Assembly (NCBI GenBank): GCA_951230915.1
Contig: OX579636.1
Coordinates: 44,705,912-44,769,911 of the forward strand
DNA length: 64,000 bases
Reading direction: 5' to 3'
Source of the DNA: Antitrichia curtipendula
Lineage: Eukaryota > Streptophyta > Bryopsida > Hypnales > Leucodontaceae
Below are positions 47,854 through 59,420 of this stretch, in pieces (position 1 is the first letter of the stretch; every line of letters begins with the position of its first letter). The notes under the pieces were generated by a model. It was not told where the DNA came from, did not search any database, and saw only the letters and a program-made list of their open reading frames with translations. Made by a program: the position numbers and the translations under genes.

Positions 47854-48930
47854 CTATCTCTTAGTCATTGGGAGTTTTATACAAATACAAAATTTTCAAA
47901 ATTCTTTAATAACTAAAATAATTTTTTGAGAAAGTTTTTATTGTAAGAATTTGATTTATGAATTCTAATTAAAATTTTATTGAAAAAATTATTAATGATT
48001 CAAATATGACCCCAAATACTTAAATTTTTAATAATTTGCTCCTAAACTCTCCAAACAAATCATAAAAAAAATATAAATATTTTTTACATTTTTCAAAATT
48101 TTCACAAATTTTTTAATATTTATGAAGTATATTATTAAAGAAAACATAAGTAGAGTCAAGGATAGAAAGATCAATTCCTCACTGAGACCTTACTTGCATA
48201 GTTAAGAACAAAATGTATTTGAAATTTTGAGGTGTATTAATAAAAGAAAAGCAATAGTAAAAAATTAAAAAATACAATTATATTTAGAAGGCTCTAAAAG
48301 TTGCTTTAAATCTACCACCAATCTTCCACCAATTTATCACTAATCTATTCTCAATCTATAAGATGCTTGCTTGATTTGAGGCAATTTTAAGCTCTAAAGA
48401 GCATTCTAGAGCCAAAACAATGTTGGTGGATGTTATAAGTATAGCACATTCCTTGAGAGTTGCAAGTACCAAGTTGTGCTTGGAATGGTTTCAAGGGACA
48501 ATGGAGCAATAATCTACATTTTAAATTTTAATTCATTTTGCCCCCTTTTTTAGCTTCTAAAATATGTAGCTAGTTTTAAATTTGGTGGAGAATTGATTGT
48601 ATGGGAAAGGTCCAAATAAGGAATGGATCTTTTTGTCCTCGAACCTATTTAGGGTCATTTTTCAACTGATAATATTTCATTCAATAAATTTTGAAATTCG
48701 TGAAATTTTCACCACAAACTTCCCAAAAGAATTCTTGTTCCACAGACTAAAGAATCTTGAAGACTATGTACTTGTGTTAGAAGTTCTTTTTCATCAATAA
48801 ATTTGAGTTGAATTTAAAAAATATTTAATATTATATTTAATTTAATTTTTTTGAACATTTCATACAAGTTTAAAAATATCCAAACATGTCCAAAAGTTTG
48901 TTGAAAAAAAATACAATTTCTCAACTAGAC
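47854..48930. other. AT-rich DNA, unclassified
   Basis: No gene or defined repeat boundaries were seen. Confidence 0.5.
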
Positions 48931-49021
48931 CTGTACCCAATTCCGTCACTATGTACCAAGGGTGCAAATTTTGGTAGAAAGAATGTACTCGGTTGGTACA
49001 TGGTGACAGAATTGGGTATAG
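48931..49021. repeat. Long hairpin (about 30-bp stem, 33-nt loop)
   Basis: TACCCAATTCCGTCACTATG (48934 onward, arm to 48959) pairs with CATGGTGACAGAATTGGGTA (49018 leftward, arm from 48993) with two mismatches in 26, and the stem extends outward by about three more pairs after one mismatch. It could be a foldback transposon remnant or a small-RNA precursor. Confidence 0.7.
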
Positions 49022-49658
49022 GGACGGTTTAGGGTGTTTCCAGCTTCAGTTCTGCATAACTCAAATTAGCTGCTCAATCGAATAATAGTTGGAATATTAC
49101 TGTGCCATCGGAATGGGAAATTAGGTTTCCAAGCTCCCAGATACCTTCCTGACAGAATGCCATGTCGATTCAATCTCATTCATTAGGGTTTCGATTCTGG
49201 CCATCGAGCCTCGGGAGGAGGGAATCGTCCTGGTTGATGGCATTGCGAGCTGGCTCAGTCTCTCGCGTGATGGTTCAAGCGAGTGAAGCCGTGGATGACT
49301 AGTGGTGACTTGCAACTGCAGGGCTGAAGGCTGTCCATTGAGCGGAAGATGGTGTGGCCGGCTCTTCATTCGTGTTGCCAAGTTCAGGTGGTGGACTGCG
49401 AAGAAGAGGAGCATTTCGCCCTCTCTAAACGCCGAAATCGTTCGATCAGACCTACGTTGCGATCTATCTTAACGACAGGTTAGAAGGGATTGCTTGCTTC
49501 TCTGGTCTCTGTTCTTGCGATCTAGTCGTGCATTCGTTGTAGCGCCAGCCGATCGGTGATGCATTGCTTTGTTTCGGATTTTGAGAAAGAGTGGATGTTT
49601 TTGGTGAGCTTGAAGGTGAAGGCAGTAGTGAGTCCAACGAGCAAGGTGAAGGACGTCG
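49022..49658. other. Upstream region of the ELMO gene; coding-like composition, unresolved
   Basis: GC content rises sharply here. On the minus strand an open stretch contains SMARIETLMNEIESTWHSVRK followed by a possible donor (AAG|GTATCT, near 49141). No downstream exon could be found in the AT-rich DNA to the left, so I do not call a gene. It is more simply the promoter and 5' leader of the plus-strand ELMO gene. Confidence 0.35.
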
Positions 49659-50606
49659 ATGACTTCAGCAGGGGCTTTGCGGAGAAGAGTACACCACGAA
49701 GATGTTGGAGGCCGAAAGAGAGAGGAGTTGTTCGCAGTCGATGGCTCCAATGAGCCTCTACTAGGGAACCGCAGCAGTGACGAGGATGACGATCGTGAGA
49801 AGAGGAGGAGAGAAGAGCAAGTGTGGACGCAGAATGTGTCGAAACTGCTCTCGCAGTGGACGCAATGGTTCTCCACGGTAATCGTGATCGCGGGTGCTTT
49901 TCGAGTTAGCAGCAATCTTTTCACGGCAGTACGCGGTCGTCGACTTAGTAATGGCAGTGCCAAGGCCGAACAGTACATTCTCTCCGCTCTTCAATTAGAG
50001 CGGTTACAGTCGCTTCAGCAACGGTTGGCCATTCCTTTCGACGGATCGTTGCCGCAGCATCAGGACGCTCTGAAAGCTCTGTGGCAGGCGTCGTTTCCGG
50101 AGAAAGACATACCGGGACTTGTGTCACCACAATGGAAGGATATGGGATGGCAAGGGAACGATCCGTCGACTGACTTCCGAGGAGGAGGATTTATCTCCCT
50201 CGAGAATCTTCTTTTCTTCGCACGTAGATTTCCCGCGGTGTTTCAGAGACTGTTGCATAAAGAAGAAGGAAAGAGAGCTGCGTGGGAGTATCCGTTTGCT
50301 GTTGGAGGACTCAATGTTACCTTCATGCTCATACAGCTGCTCGATCTCCGTGCCTCGAAGCCCCGGTCGCCTTCCGTGGCATCTTTTTTCAACATCTTGG
50401 CCACAGATGAAAATGCCTTCGACATGCTGTATTGTGTAGCATTCCAAATGCTGGATGCGCAGTGGCTAGCGCGGAAGGCCTCCTACATGGAGTTCAACGT
50501 TGTTCTGCAAGCGACTCGGACTCAGCTCGAGAGAGAATTGGCGTTGGAAGATGTAGATCGTGTTGAGGACCTTCCGTCCTACATTGCCGTTGTGAGTGCT
50601 ACGTGA
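49659..50606 (+). CDS. ELMO-domain protein (ELMOD-like)
   Basis: An intronless frame of 315 residues. The first 55 are charged and variable, with an acidic/basic stretch (SSDEDDDREKRRREE). A hydrophobic segment near residues 68-83 (WFSTVIVIAGAFRV) could anchor to a membrane. The ELMO domain spans about residues 115-300 and shows the signature WKDMGWQGNDPSTDFRG, which includes the arginine that serves as the putative GAP finger in animal ELMOD proteins. The end (LERELALEDVDRVEDLPSY) matches the usual plant ELMO C-terminus, so the gene is complete. Animal ELMODs are GAPs for Arf/Arl GTPases; plant members act in aspects of cell polarity and pollen wall patterning (MCR/ELMOD_A). An Arf-type GTPase regulator is the likely role here. 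The first in-frame ATG of this GC-rich stretch was used; the start is uncertain. Confidence 0.88.
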   Translation: MTSAGALRRRVHHEDVGGRKREELFAVDGSNEPLLGNRSSDEDDDREKRRREEQVWTQNVSKLLSQWTQWFSTVIVIAGAFRVSSNLFTAVRGRRLSNGSAKAEQYILSALQLERLQSLQQRLAIPFDGSLPQHQDALKALWQASFPEKDIPGLVSPQWKDMGWQGNDPSTDFRGGGFISLENLLFFARRFPAVFQRLLHKEEGKRAAWEYPFAVGGLNVTFMLIQLLDLRASKPRSPSVASFFNILATDENAFDMLYCVAFQMLDAQWLARKASYMEFNVVLQATRTQLERELALEDVDRVEDLPSYIAVVSAT

Positions 50607-52269
50607 TTCCTTATTGTTACTATTCAAGACATTTGTTACAATTTGTTTCTCATGAGATCCTCCACCAGATGCATTGTCAGCTTGGTCGTGACCGCAAACC
50701 TGACCAGACTCTGAAGTACTGACATCATCAGCTGACCATTCGACTGCCTTGGGAGAATCGCTTGGCTGAATTATAGCTAACCAGTGATCATTGCCATGAG
50801 CATATTTCAAATGGACGTTAGTAATTCGTTCTTCTCTTTGATTGAGAGTTTTGAAAATGGAGCTTCTGCTGCTGCTGCTGCTGGCAGTACTTCTTCAGTG
50901 TAAGCTCAACAGAACGTGAGATATTCTTCTTGATTCTTTTTTTTAGTAGTGATTAGCCATTAAGCGCACACTTTTTGCAGAATTAGCCTTTTGTTGCGAA
51001 GCATTTTGATCTCTTCGACACAGTCTCTTCAGAGGAATTTTTTTACCTAAATAGTGAAGTAAAATCACGATACTGTCCAACCTCACATGTCACATATCTC
51101 ATTGCCGTAAATTTATGCGCCATAGTGCATATCGGAGTACGTTTCAGTACTCCGAAGTCACCTGGTTCTAAGATATTTAAGTTCATTGCGACGAACATGC
51201 TCGAATGCATACAACCATTTCAATTTACTGTAAGCATTGCAAGCAAAGTCAGAACTTACTGGTGCGTCCTCATAGTATGGTAACAAGTTTTTGCTACATG
51301 CTATTATGATTAAAACAATAACCTACGACAGTCACGAAAGTCCTGCGATTTCATCTTAATTCTGCACGTTTCTATTCATCGGCAATAGTGATCTGTTAAG
51401 ATCGATCATCTTTTTGCAGCGTTCAAAGCAACCATGGCTTGTAGACTGTAGAGTGTAGACTGGTCATGGCTAGTCATGGAGCCGGAGTAGCTTTCCGACA
51501 GGTTCCACTTTCGGACGTACAGTTCTCCTCCAGACAGACTAGTGGTGGTAAGCAGGCCTCATTCCTCTAGTTCTTGATTGGAGTCCAATCGTTAGCGGAT
51601 CACCATCATTTGCGGAGTACTCGATCAGCCGACGGCAAGCAGCTGCATTAATTAAGGTTTCACATCCTGAATACCACCAGAGGGACGAAGTTGTAGGTCA
51701 TCACGTTGATTTTCATCATTTTCTGGCTATGGCGCAAGCATCTGTTTACGGCTTTGTCTCAATGATCTGAATCTGAGATTGGCTATTGATCGGTGGAACA
51801 GAGAAGGGAGTATCAGTCATCGGCGCTGACAAGTGAGTGATCTTTTCTTTCGCGATTTGCCAGGATGATATTATATCCACGCTGTCGGTCGTTTGTGTCG
51901 GCATGGCAAGTTCTTGCGGGGCTTCCGTTGCTGCGGTTAATATGTCGTGTTTTTGTTGTGCTTAGGACAGATTGAAGGCTAGTGAGCTTTAGAAAGAGTA
52001 TGCTCCAACTTTCGCACAGAAAATTTCGCGCACGCTAGACGATATCGTTCCTACGCCTTCACCCGTTCATTTCTAGGTGAGCTACACTTTCCAGAATTTT
52101 GACGAAATTCTCTGAAGTTCATCTTTACGAATTCTTTCGCAAGGAACAAGATTGTCTGTTCTTCCTGCGGTCGTTCGAAAAGCTTGATCCAACTGATTCA
52201 CGTTTGTTTATGTACCAGTGTCCATTCAGAAATCCGCTACATTAGTGAAGTACTTCTTGAGGTCGAAAG
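50607..52269. other. Intergenic DNA and kinase leader
   Basis: 1.66 kb between the ELMO stop and the kinase ATG. It contains a CTG microsatellite at 50865-50883 and several splice-like sites (for example CTAG|GTGAGC near 52076), so part is probably a spliced 5' UTR of the kinase. No conserved protein was seen. Confidence 0.45.
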
Positions 52270-53778
52270 ATGGCAGAGTACTTGGAGCTTGTTCGAGTGG
52301 TTTTAGAGAGAAGGGAGACTGATATATCAGAGGGTACGACAACCTTCCATTTGAATGAGCATCAATGCACCCGTCTCTGGCGCAACGTCAGAGTAATCCA
52401 TGATCATTTTTCAGGGACCCTCTCGTATCTCCAGCCGACATGGCCAGGACTTCTCCCAATCTTCAAAGAGTTTTTCCTCGTAGTGACACGTGCGGACTCC
52501 ATACGGGAACAGTTCAGCTCGGCGCGTTCCTGGTTGCAGGCCGCCGTCCTCCAAGGCGATCATCGACAGGCATTTAAGCAACTCACTCTGGATCTACAAT
52601 ATTGTGTACAGTTGTTTCACGAAACTATAGAGTCGTTCTCCGTGCTTATTTCCAAGTCTGGTAAAATCTCGCGGGAAGATATGGATATGGATGATGATTA
52701 TGAAATGGATCTAACAAGCTTGAGAACTGGACTACAGCCATTTATTACACCGTCCTTTTCAGGTGATGAGAATGAGAAACAGCTAGCAGAGTATATAGTA
52801 GAGCGAGAGAAAGGTACGTCACGCACGTACAGTGATCAGGATGCAAATCTTCCGCAATTCCACACAGTAAAGTGTGATTATCCTACTTCCGTGAAACATA
52901 TTGCAGGTGGTGCATCCGGAACAGTGTACAAGGTGAATTGGTTGGGCATGACCTGCGCAAAGAAGCACTTCCATGGTCCAGTGGATGAGAATTTGATGAA
53001 GGAATTTATGAAAGAGGTGAACGCTATGAGGCCATTGAACCACCCGCACATTGTGAAGCTGCTCTGCACAAGTGACGGCACTGCCGAGGCTTCTTTCTTG
53101 ATGGAGTATATGCCGATGAGTCTTCAAGATTTCATCACAAAACGATGGAAGAAGAATCTCGAAGGCACTGAGTCATTCACAATTCTTGCAAAAGTCGACA
53201 TCATGCAGCAGATTGCGCAAGGAATGGAGTACCTTCACGAACAAGATATTGTCCACCGCGACTTGAAATCTTCAAACATACTTATTGCTCCTTCAGCTGA
53301 TGAAAAGCTACGGGGGGAGGGCTACGCTGATGTGAAATTGGCGGACTTCGGGTTGGCCAAGGTGAAAGTTCGTGATAATACGAGGCCCACTCGAGAGATG
53401 ATGGGGACAAGCAATTGGCGAGCACCTGAAGCTTTTTATTACTCTCAAGAGATTAACTGGAAGCAGGCTGACATCTACAGTTTTGCAATGACCTGTTCGG
53501 AATTACTAACTGGTGAAATACCATTCAATTCTGGAGAGCGGGCCAAATTATATGTACGCATCACTGCTGGCGACAGGCCAAAGTTTCCGTCAACATGCCC
53601 TGAGCTTTTGGCTAGTCTTTTGCAAGATTGTTGGAAGTCGAAACCGCGTGTCCGTCCCTCTTTCCCCCAAATCAGGGAAAAGCTTAAAATCATCAAGGGG
53701 GGTTTGCTGAATACCAACTCGCACGGAGCCCGAGTTCAACGCTCTGCTCTTATCACAAATACTGTAAGCTCTACGTAA
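52270..53778 (+). CDS. Protein kinase with MLKL/HeLo-like N-terminal helical domain
   Basis: An intronless gene of 502 residues. Residues 1-150 are predicted helical, with a pattern like MLKL-type four-helix N-terminal domains: NEHQCTRLWRNVRVIH, then two amphipathic helices, then FKQLTLDLQYCVQLFHETI. A linker of about 55 residues with an acidic patch (DMDMDDDYEMD) follows. The kinase domain starts near residue 205: glycine loop GGASGTVYKV, lysine in CAKKHFH (about 230), HRDLKSSN (about 329-336), DFG in LADFGLAKV (about 359-361), WRAPEAF in the activation segment, and a C-lobe arginine (RVRPSF). All catalytic residues are present, unlike animal and flowering-plant MLKL pseudokinases. The kinase part looks tyrosine-kinase-like (TKL). 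A stress or immune signalling role is inferred from this architecture only. The start is the first ATG and gives the complete helical domain. Confidence 0.85.
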   Translation: MAEYLELVRVVLERRETDISEGTTTFHLNEHQCTRLWRNVRVIHDHFSGTLSYLQPTWPGLLPIFKEFFLVVTRADSIREQFSSARSWLQAAVLQGDHRQAFKQLTLDLQYCVQLFHETIESFSVLISKSGKISREDMDMDDDYEMDLTSLRTGLQPFITPSFSGDENEKQLAEYIVEREKGTSRTYSDQDANLPQFHTVKCDYPTSVKHIAGGASGTVYKVNWLGMTCAKKHFHGPVDENLMKEFMKEVNAMRPLNHPHIVKLLCTSDGTAEASFLMEYMPMSLQDFITKRWKKNLEGTESFTILAKVDIMQQIAQGMEYLHEQDIVHRDLKSSNILIAPSADEKLRGEGYADVKLADFGLAKVKVRDNTRPTREMMGTSNWRAPEAFYYSQEINWKQADIYSFAMTCSELLTGEIPFNSGERAKLYVRITAGDRPKFPSTCPELLASLLQDCWKSKPRVRPSFPQIREKLKIIKGGLLNTNSHGARVQRSALITNTVSST

Positions 53779-55780
53779 CCCACTACTGATACTGCCATTA
53801 TCCATGAATGCTGCATTTTTTGCATCGGTTAACTGTTCGGTGTGTTTTGTGGCGCTCCTGTTGTGTATCCGATTCGCTGTTTGCTAATTATTAACTCTTC
53901 AAAATCTGGGAAATAAATAGTTTAGTTAGTCTAATTAGCATCTTATCCTGTGCCATACACAAATCGATTTACCTAAATGCAAATACTCATGTGAATGCTC
54001 ATGTCGACCATCCAGGTTGTGCCGTTGGTGAAACCTCTGAAAGCGCCCGGATTTTCTCGTCGACTGAATATATCCATTGTTATAATCATTGCCTTGGCTT
54101 TGTTTTGCGGTGGATTAAACCACTGAGCCTGATCTTTAGCCGTCGTCACTGCCATTGCGGTGCGTATGCCAGTCGACAAATTAAGTATCATAAGGCAATT
54201 TGTGCGAAGGGCAGTATTTCTTAGTACTGAATTTGGAGAAGGGATGGAAGAATAAGATCTGTCATCGCGTAGTTGAGAATCTGCCCAGTGTTCATCCAAG
54301 CTTCAGGATATGGAAGAATGTAAGTTGCTTTTCAGGATAACTACTTGGGTTAGAATGTGGGGTTGCGAGAGCCATAATCGGCTGACATCAGCTGTGCAGA
54401 CGTGCAAGAATTCGCATGCACACTTCTCACACTTGGGTCGGAATGCTATATAACATCCAACGGAACGCGTGGTACGCAATTGTCAAGCATTTTCTTCACT
54501 AACGGAGTTGTCTATCTGTTCCGTTTTGCTTCCACTGTACGTAAGGGAGGAGGTCCATAAATGGACCATTTACCAGCTGCCATTTGCATTTTAGGAGAAG
54601 CTAAATTCCTAGAAATGGAATTGACGTCTAACCCAAACGTTTCATATTCTTTTAGACCTTTTTGGAATCAGTTACAAATTTTTGAAGGTGAAACGCAATG
54701 GACACTGAAGTGGACCACCTCCTCAACTGTACACTACTAACACTAATGGTACTAATTAATGGTGCAATTGAAGAGTGCATACTGTACCTCTCTATTTAGA
54801 GGACCATTTTAGAGCATTTTAGACCATTCTATGATCATTCTTGCAATGTAAAGAATTGTTTGGAGGATTCCTTTGTGTTTTTAGGTTGCCTTATTTATAG
54901 AACAATGAGATTTTTGAATGGGTAGGTGCCTTAGGGGTTTATCTCGTGCAAGGACAAATTACAAAAAAATCTCATGGGAACTAAAGGAATTCTCTTCATT
55001 GTTCTTTACATTGTGTAAAGAACGGCAACTCATAATTTGGGGGCATAGGGCCACTCTACTTATTGTGTGTTGGGCTCCCATCTTCCACCTTCCCAGTAGT
55101 GGGACCTTATGTCCCAAAATCTCGCGTCTCTATTTCTTACCCTATACAATATCTACTCACAAACACTTGAACTTGTTTGACTAATGAATAGAACAGTTAC
55201 AAATTGCACCAAACAATGTATTTTTGTCAAATCCAAAGTTGTATTAGTTACAAAGGTTGCCTACATCTAATTTGGAGTAACATGCAATGTTTTTATTTTA
55301 GGTAAATTTTTTGCCATCTATGACAAAAAGGAGCTAATACACTAACGTCCCTCTAAATTCAATTCAATGACATATTGGCTAAATTTCACCAAAAACAAAA
55401 ACAGTAACATGGACCACATAACTCAAAAGGAGAATCTCATCAAAAAATACAACATGCCTAGTTGCAAGCTAGGAATGTTGTTTCATGATAAGGCTCTTCT
55501 TTCATATTAAGGCAACCCAACCCATTATAGACAAAATATCCATCACAAATATTTAAGGAATGACAAATGAAGGTCTTGCATCATGACAAACTTTTCTCAG
55601 TAAATGAGATTTGGGCTATGATAGGTTGAGTTAGTGGCTCCAATCAATGTCTTGGATGATGGTGATGGAGTGATCATTGCTTACGATAGGAACTTCCACC
55701 TTTTGAATATAAATTCATTGCAAGAAGTGACTTTCTGAGGCCTTCATGTTGTGGCCATGTTTGAGAAATATTGTAACTAT
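53779..55780. other. Intergenic DNA 3' of the kinase
   Basis: The first few hundred bases are of gene-like composition and probably contain the 3' UTR. After about 54600 the sequence is repeat-like, with recurring phrases such as CTTTACATTGT/ATGTAAAG. No protein motif was recognised. Confidence 0.45.
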
Positions 55781-58147
55781 TGTAGGTGAGTAAAATGACC
55801 ATTATGGATACACTCTTTGTTGGTTTTGGGATAATTTAGAGACTCTTTGGGGGCCAATTGGGTAGTATACTCCAAAAATTCATAACAACTTCATACTTTG
55901 TCAAAAAAATATGTTTTCAATTGCTCTCCCCATTTCTCACATTTGTCTTTTACATGGAATTTTTATTAAAAAATCAACAATGCCAACAGGACAAATTGAC
56001 TTGGCAGAACCTCAGTGGGCTACTCCGAATGAACCTCAATGGGACTTGACAAAGAGCACTCCGTGTGCACTGGGCACCCTTGCAGCAGCGGGCTGTACCG
56101 GGAGTTGTACCGGCCATTCCCTATACTGAGATTTTGCCCCTCATTGTTTGGATGATGATGCAAGACGATAAACCCGTCCCACGAAGTGAGACCAAAATGG
56201 AGAAAATGGAGGAATTTTACCTTGGGGAAAAACGCAGGATTTTAAAGAATTTTACACACTTGAATTTTTTTGCAAATTTTGAATTCATATTTGCAATTAG
56301 AGACCCCAAATTAGCTAGAAAACATTTGGAACATATCCTAAGCACAAAATAGGGAGCAAGATTTTACTTTTACCCCCAAGAACTTGCATTTTTTTTCTTG
56401 ATAAATCATGGGATGGATTTATCGTCCTACTGTCATGTTGTTCAATTACAAGTGTGAAAAAAAAGGATACCATAACCGTAATGCTAAGTGTGGCTTTCAA
56501 GGCAAATTTGTCACCATTCCATTGGATAGGCAGAAAAGCATTATAACTCATAATGCAAAACTTTTTTTTTTTTGAAACATACAGCCTTTGAGGGCCGCAA
56601 TTAGATTGACACTACACACAAAAAGCTCTTTCTATACCCTTAGATTTGCGAAAAGTACAGATATGGACATTTGTGATGAACTATTAGATTTTACATTATG
56701 TCCCATAATGCTCTCGAGCCTCCCGGCTCTTCAACATTATTTAGTCTTTAACCCATGTGCATCAAAGAGAGAACAATGTAAGTGAGTAGATTTTTTTGTT
56801 GGATCTAAAAAATCTAGAATGATTTTAGAATTACTTGGTTATTGAAGTTTTCATAGTTGAAATTTGAAGCCAACTTATTGATGAGTGCAAATTTGCAATT
56901 TGTAAGAGAATCCACCTTGTGGATTTTGAAATTAAAATATTTGATGAAGTCAATATAGTATTCCACAAAATATCTTGATTCTTAGCATTCAAAAATGTTT
57001 ATTTTTTCATTAAATATATGGATTAAAGGACATGATTCTAACATACAATCAAGTTCATATCAAATGCGTGGTTTCTACCTCTACAAAAAATGGGTTTAGT
57101 TGAATTTGTGAGATTGTGAGGCTCTAATGAGATGCCATATTCCAAAAGGTCTATTTATGAAATAGGGAAAACTACTTCATTCTAGTCCAAACTTCCATTT
57201 TGAACATCTTGAAAAAGCTCCATTTCCGGATGTTTGCACTTGAATACTAAAAACACAAATGAAGGAATTAATTCATTATAAGGGATTTGAAGGTATGGGA
57301 AGGCCGTTTTAGGTATGTTCCCAAGTTGTGAACCAGTCAAAATATTTAAATTATAAAATTAATTAAAATCATTTAAAAATTAAAAAATTAATTAATTAAA
57401 ATTATTTGACATGGCACGGTTGCAGTTATTAATATCAGATTGTTGATTTGACAAAATTCCCATTGTTCCCGCAATCTGGAAACTCTCGAAAAGACTCACG
57501 ATCTTGTTTTGGCCCAAAAAATCTTCTAAAGGCTTATTTCAGGAAGTTGATTGTATGAAATGAGGATAATATGTGTTTGGATTGGGCATAATCTATGCTT
57601 TTATTATACACTATCATCAATTCACTTTGAGTTAGCCTAAAATTGATGCAAATCAATTCATTGTAGCAATAGAAGTTAGTAGTTGGTATTGTGGTCATTA
57701 TGGATTGGATTGGACATATGTTAAGTTGGACATGTGTTAAGTTGGACATGGATTGATAGAAGTCCTACAAGAGCTATTTTTTTGATGTTGACAAGCATGT
57801 TTATGAGGTGGAATCGGATGTTCCAGGGTAGCACCCTTCTATAAATTATTGAAAAATTACATAAAGTCCGAAAATTATTATATTTTATTGTAAAATTATT
57901 TCTTATTGCTCATCCACCATTGAAAATTATATCCACATTTTCTAGATAGCAATATCATATTGCACTAGCATTCTGTCCTCAATGGAATATATTAAATAGA
58001 AAAATTAGGTTATTCAATTGAATAATTAAGTTGACTTATCCCTAAAACCTACTTTACAAGCCATCAAGGTCAACAAATATTTCTACAGATATTTCCATTT
58101 GCACATATACATACTTAGAGGTTTATGAGTTCCATTCACAACAATCC
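55781..58147. other. AT-rich DNA, unclassified repeats
   Basis: No gene was recognised. A short tandem run GTTAAGTTGGACATG(T/G) occurs at about 57719-57752. Some stretches (for example 56200-56560) resemble the non-autonomous repeats seen at 7.2 and 34 kb in style but could not be aligned confidently. Confidence 0.45.
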
Positions 58148-58189
58148 CTAATTCAAAAGTAGTACAAGAATGCACTACTTTTGAATTAG
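58148..58189. repeat. Perfect 16-bp inverted repeat with 10-nt loop
   Basis: CTAATTCAAAAGTAGT and ACTACTTTTGAATTAG flank ACAAGAATGC. It lies in AT-rich non-coding DNA and is probably a transposon-derived foldback. Confidence 0.85.
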
Positions 58190-58483
58190 ACAACAATCAT
58201 TATTCCTCTATTCTTGTTAGAGGATTTTTGTCATGACTTGTTTTGGGTGCTTGATTTGGATTAGGAAGTCAGCAAAGGAGTAATAGGTGTCTACAATTAT
58301 GGTTGGGGGAGTAGTAGGTGTCATGAAAAAGCGCAAAGTGGGCAATTCGTTGTATAATTTTAAGATTCAAAAAGGTAATAAACCATGTGGTTGGTCGTTT
58401 TATATTTTATCTTTTGCAATAAAATTTCGTTTTATTTGTGTCATAAAAAAAGATGATGGAGAAGATTAGAAGAGAGCAAAGGA

Positions 58484-58725
58484 ATCTTTTTCTAATTAAC
58501 AACCCTTAAGTATAAGGGGGTGTTTTTGAAAGCAACCATTGTGGAGACAGTTGCATCCAATGCACATACTTCATAGTATAAAGGATGGAAAAACAAAAAA
58601 TACAAAAAAAAATTGATTTTCTCTCCAATTAACAACCTTTGAGATAGTATGAAGGGACGCTTTGGATGCAACTGTCTTCTCAATGCACACTTCATAGTCC
58701 AGTAGGATGGAGAAAATCCAAAACA
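58484..58725. repeat. Degenerate tandem duplication, about 130-bp unit
   Basis: Two head-to-tail copies: each has CTAATTAACAACC or CCAATTAACAACC, then a GTTGCATCCAATGCACA-like or GATGCAACTGTC block, then ATGCACA..CTTCATAGT and AGGATGGA. The copies are clearly diverged. Confidence 0.6.
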
Positions 58726-59420
58726 AATTATAAATGAAATCAATCTTTATAAAATGTTATATACATAAATATATATATAACCTTAGAGAGAGACAAACTA
58801 TAGCTATAATGTAAAATATAAAGTTTTTATTTTAATTACTACAATTATGTGTGGATGCGAGATCCAAAATTATTTCAAAACACTATATAATTATTTACTT
58901 TTTCTACAGATATTTTCTAATAACTACAATATAGGAAATTGAAGATCCTAATCCCCATTCATTGTTAAGATCGATCTAAGAGAACTTTAGAAATGAAGTT
59001 TAGGAAATTCTGTTATATTATTTAAAAATTAAAAAGATTTGATTTATGGAATCTAAATAATTCATGCGAAAGTACAAATGAATGTGTTTGATTCATTATG
59101 GAAATCAATTTTCATAATAAAAAAGGTAGAGAGTTTCACATGATTTTGCATCCCAACATCCCAAAATAATAGTAGTGACTTTAATAAAAGCTTTAACTTT
59201 TACGTTGTATATATAGTTTTTCTTTCTAATTATATATATTCATATATAATTAGATTCATATGCTTATATATATTATAAAAATTATTTATATTTATATTTT
59301 ATTTTATTTTTTAGATTTTGTTTTAGATTTTTCCATTTTGTGAGCCATAGGTGGTTCCCCGTGTTGATTTTTCAGTGGAAGAGTGGAGATGCTCTAATAG
59401 CACTATGATGCAGGGAGAGT
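58726..59420. other. Very AT-rich DNA with TA-rich runs
   Basis: TATATA-rich simple sequence occurs at about 58745-58785 and 59205-59320. GAGATGCTCTAA near 59387 matches the (GAG)CATCTCCA type of MITE end, but no partner was located. No gene was seen. Confidence 0.5.

Noticed and set aside
49469..49978. 169-codon minus-strand open frame
   Set aside because: It is antisense to the start of the ELMO gene, has no recognisable domain, and its codon pattern is explained by the real gene on the other strand.
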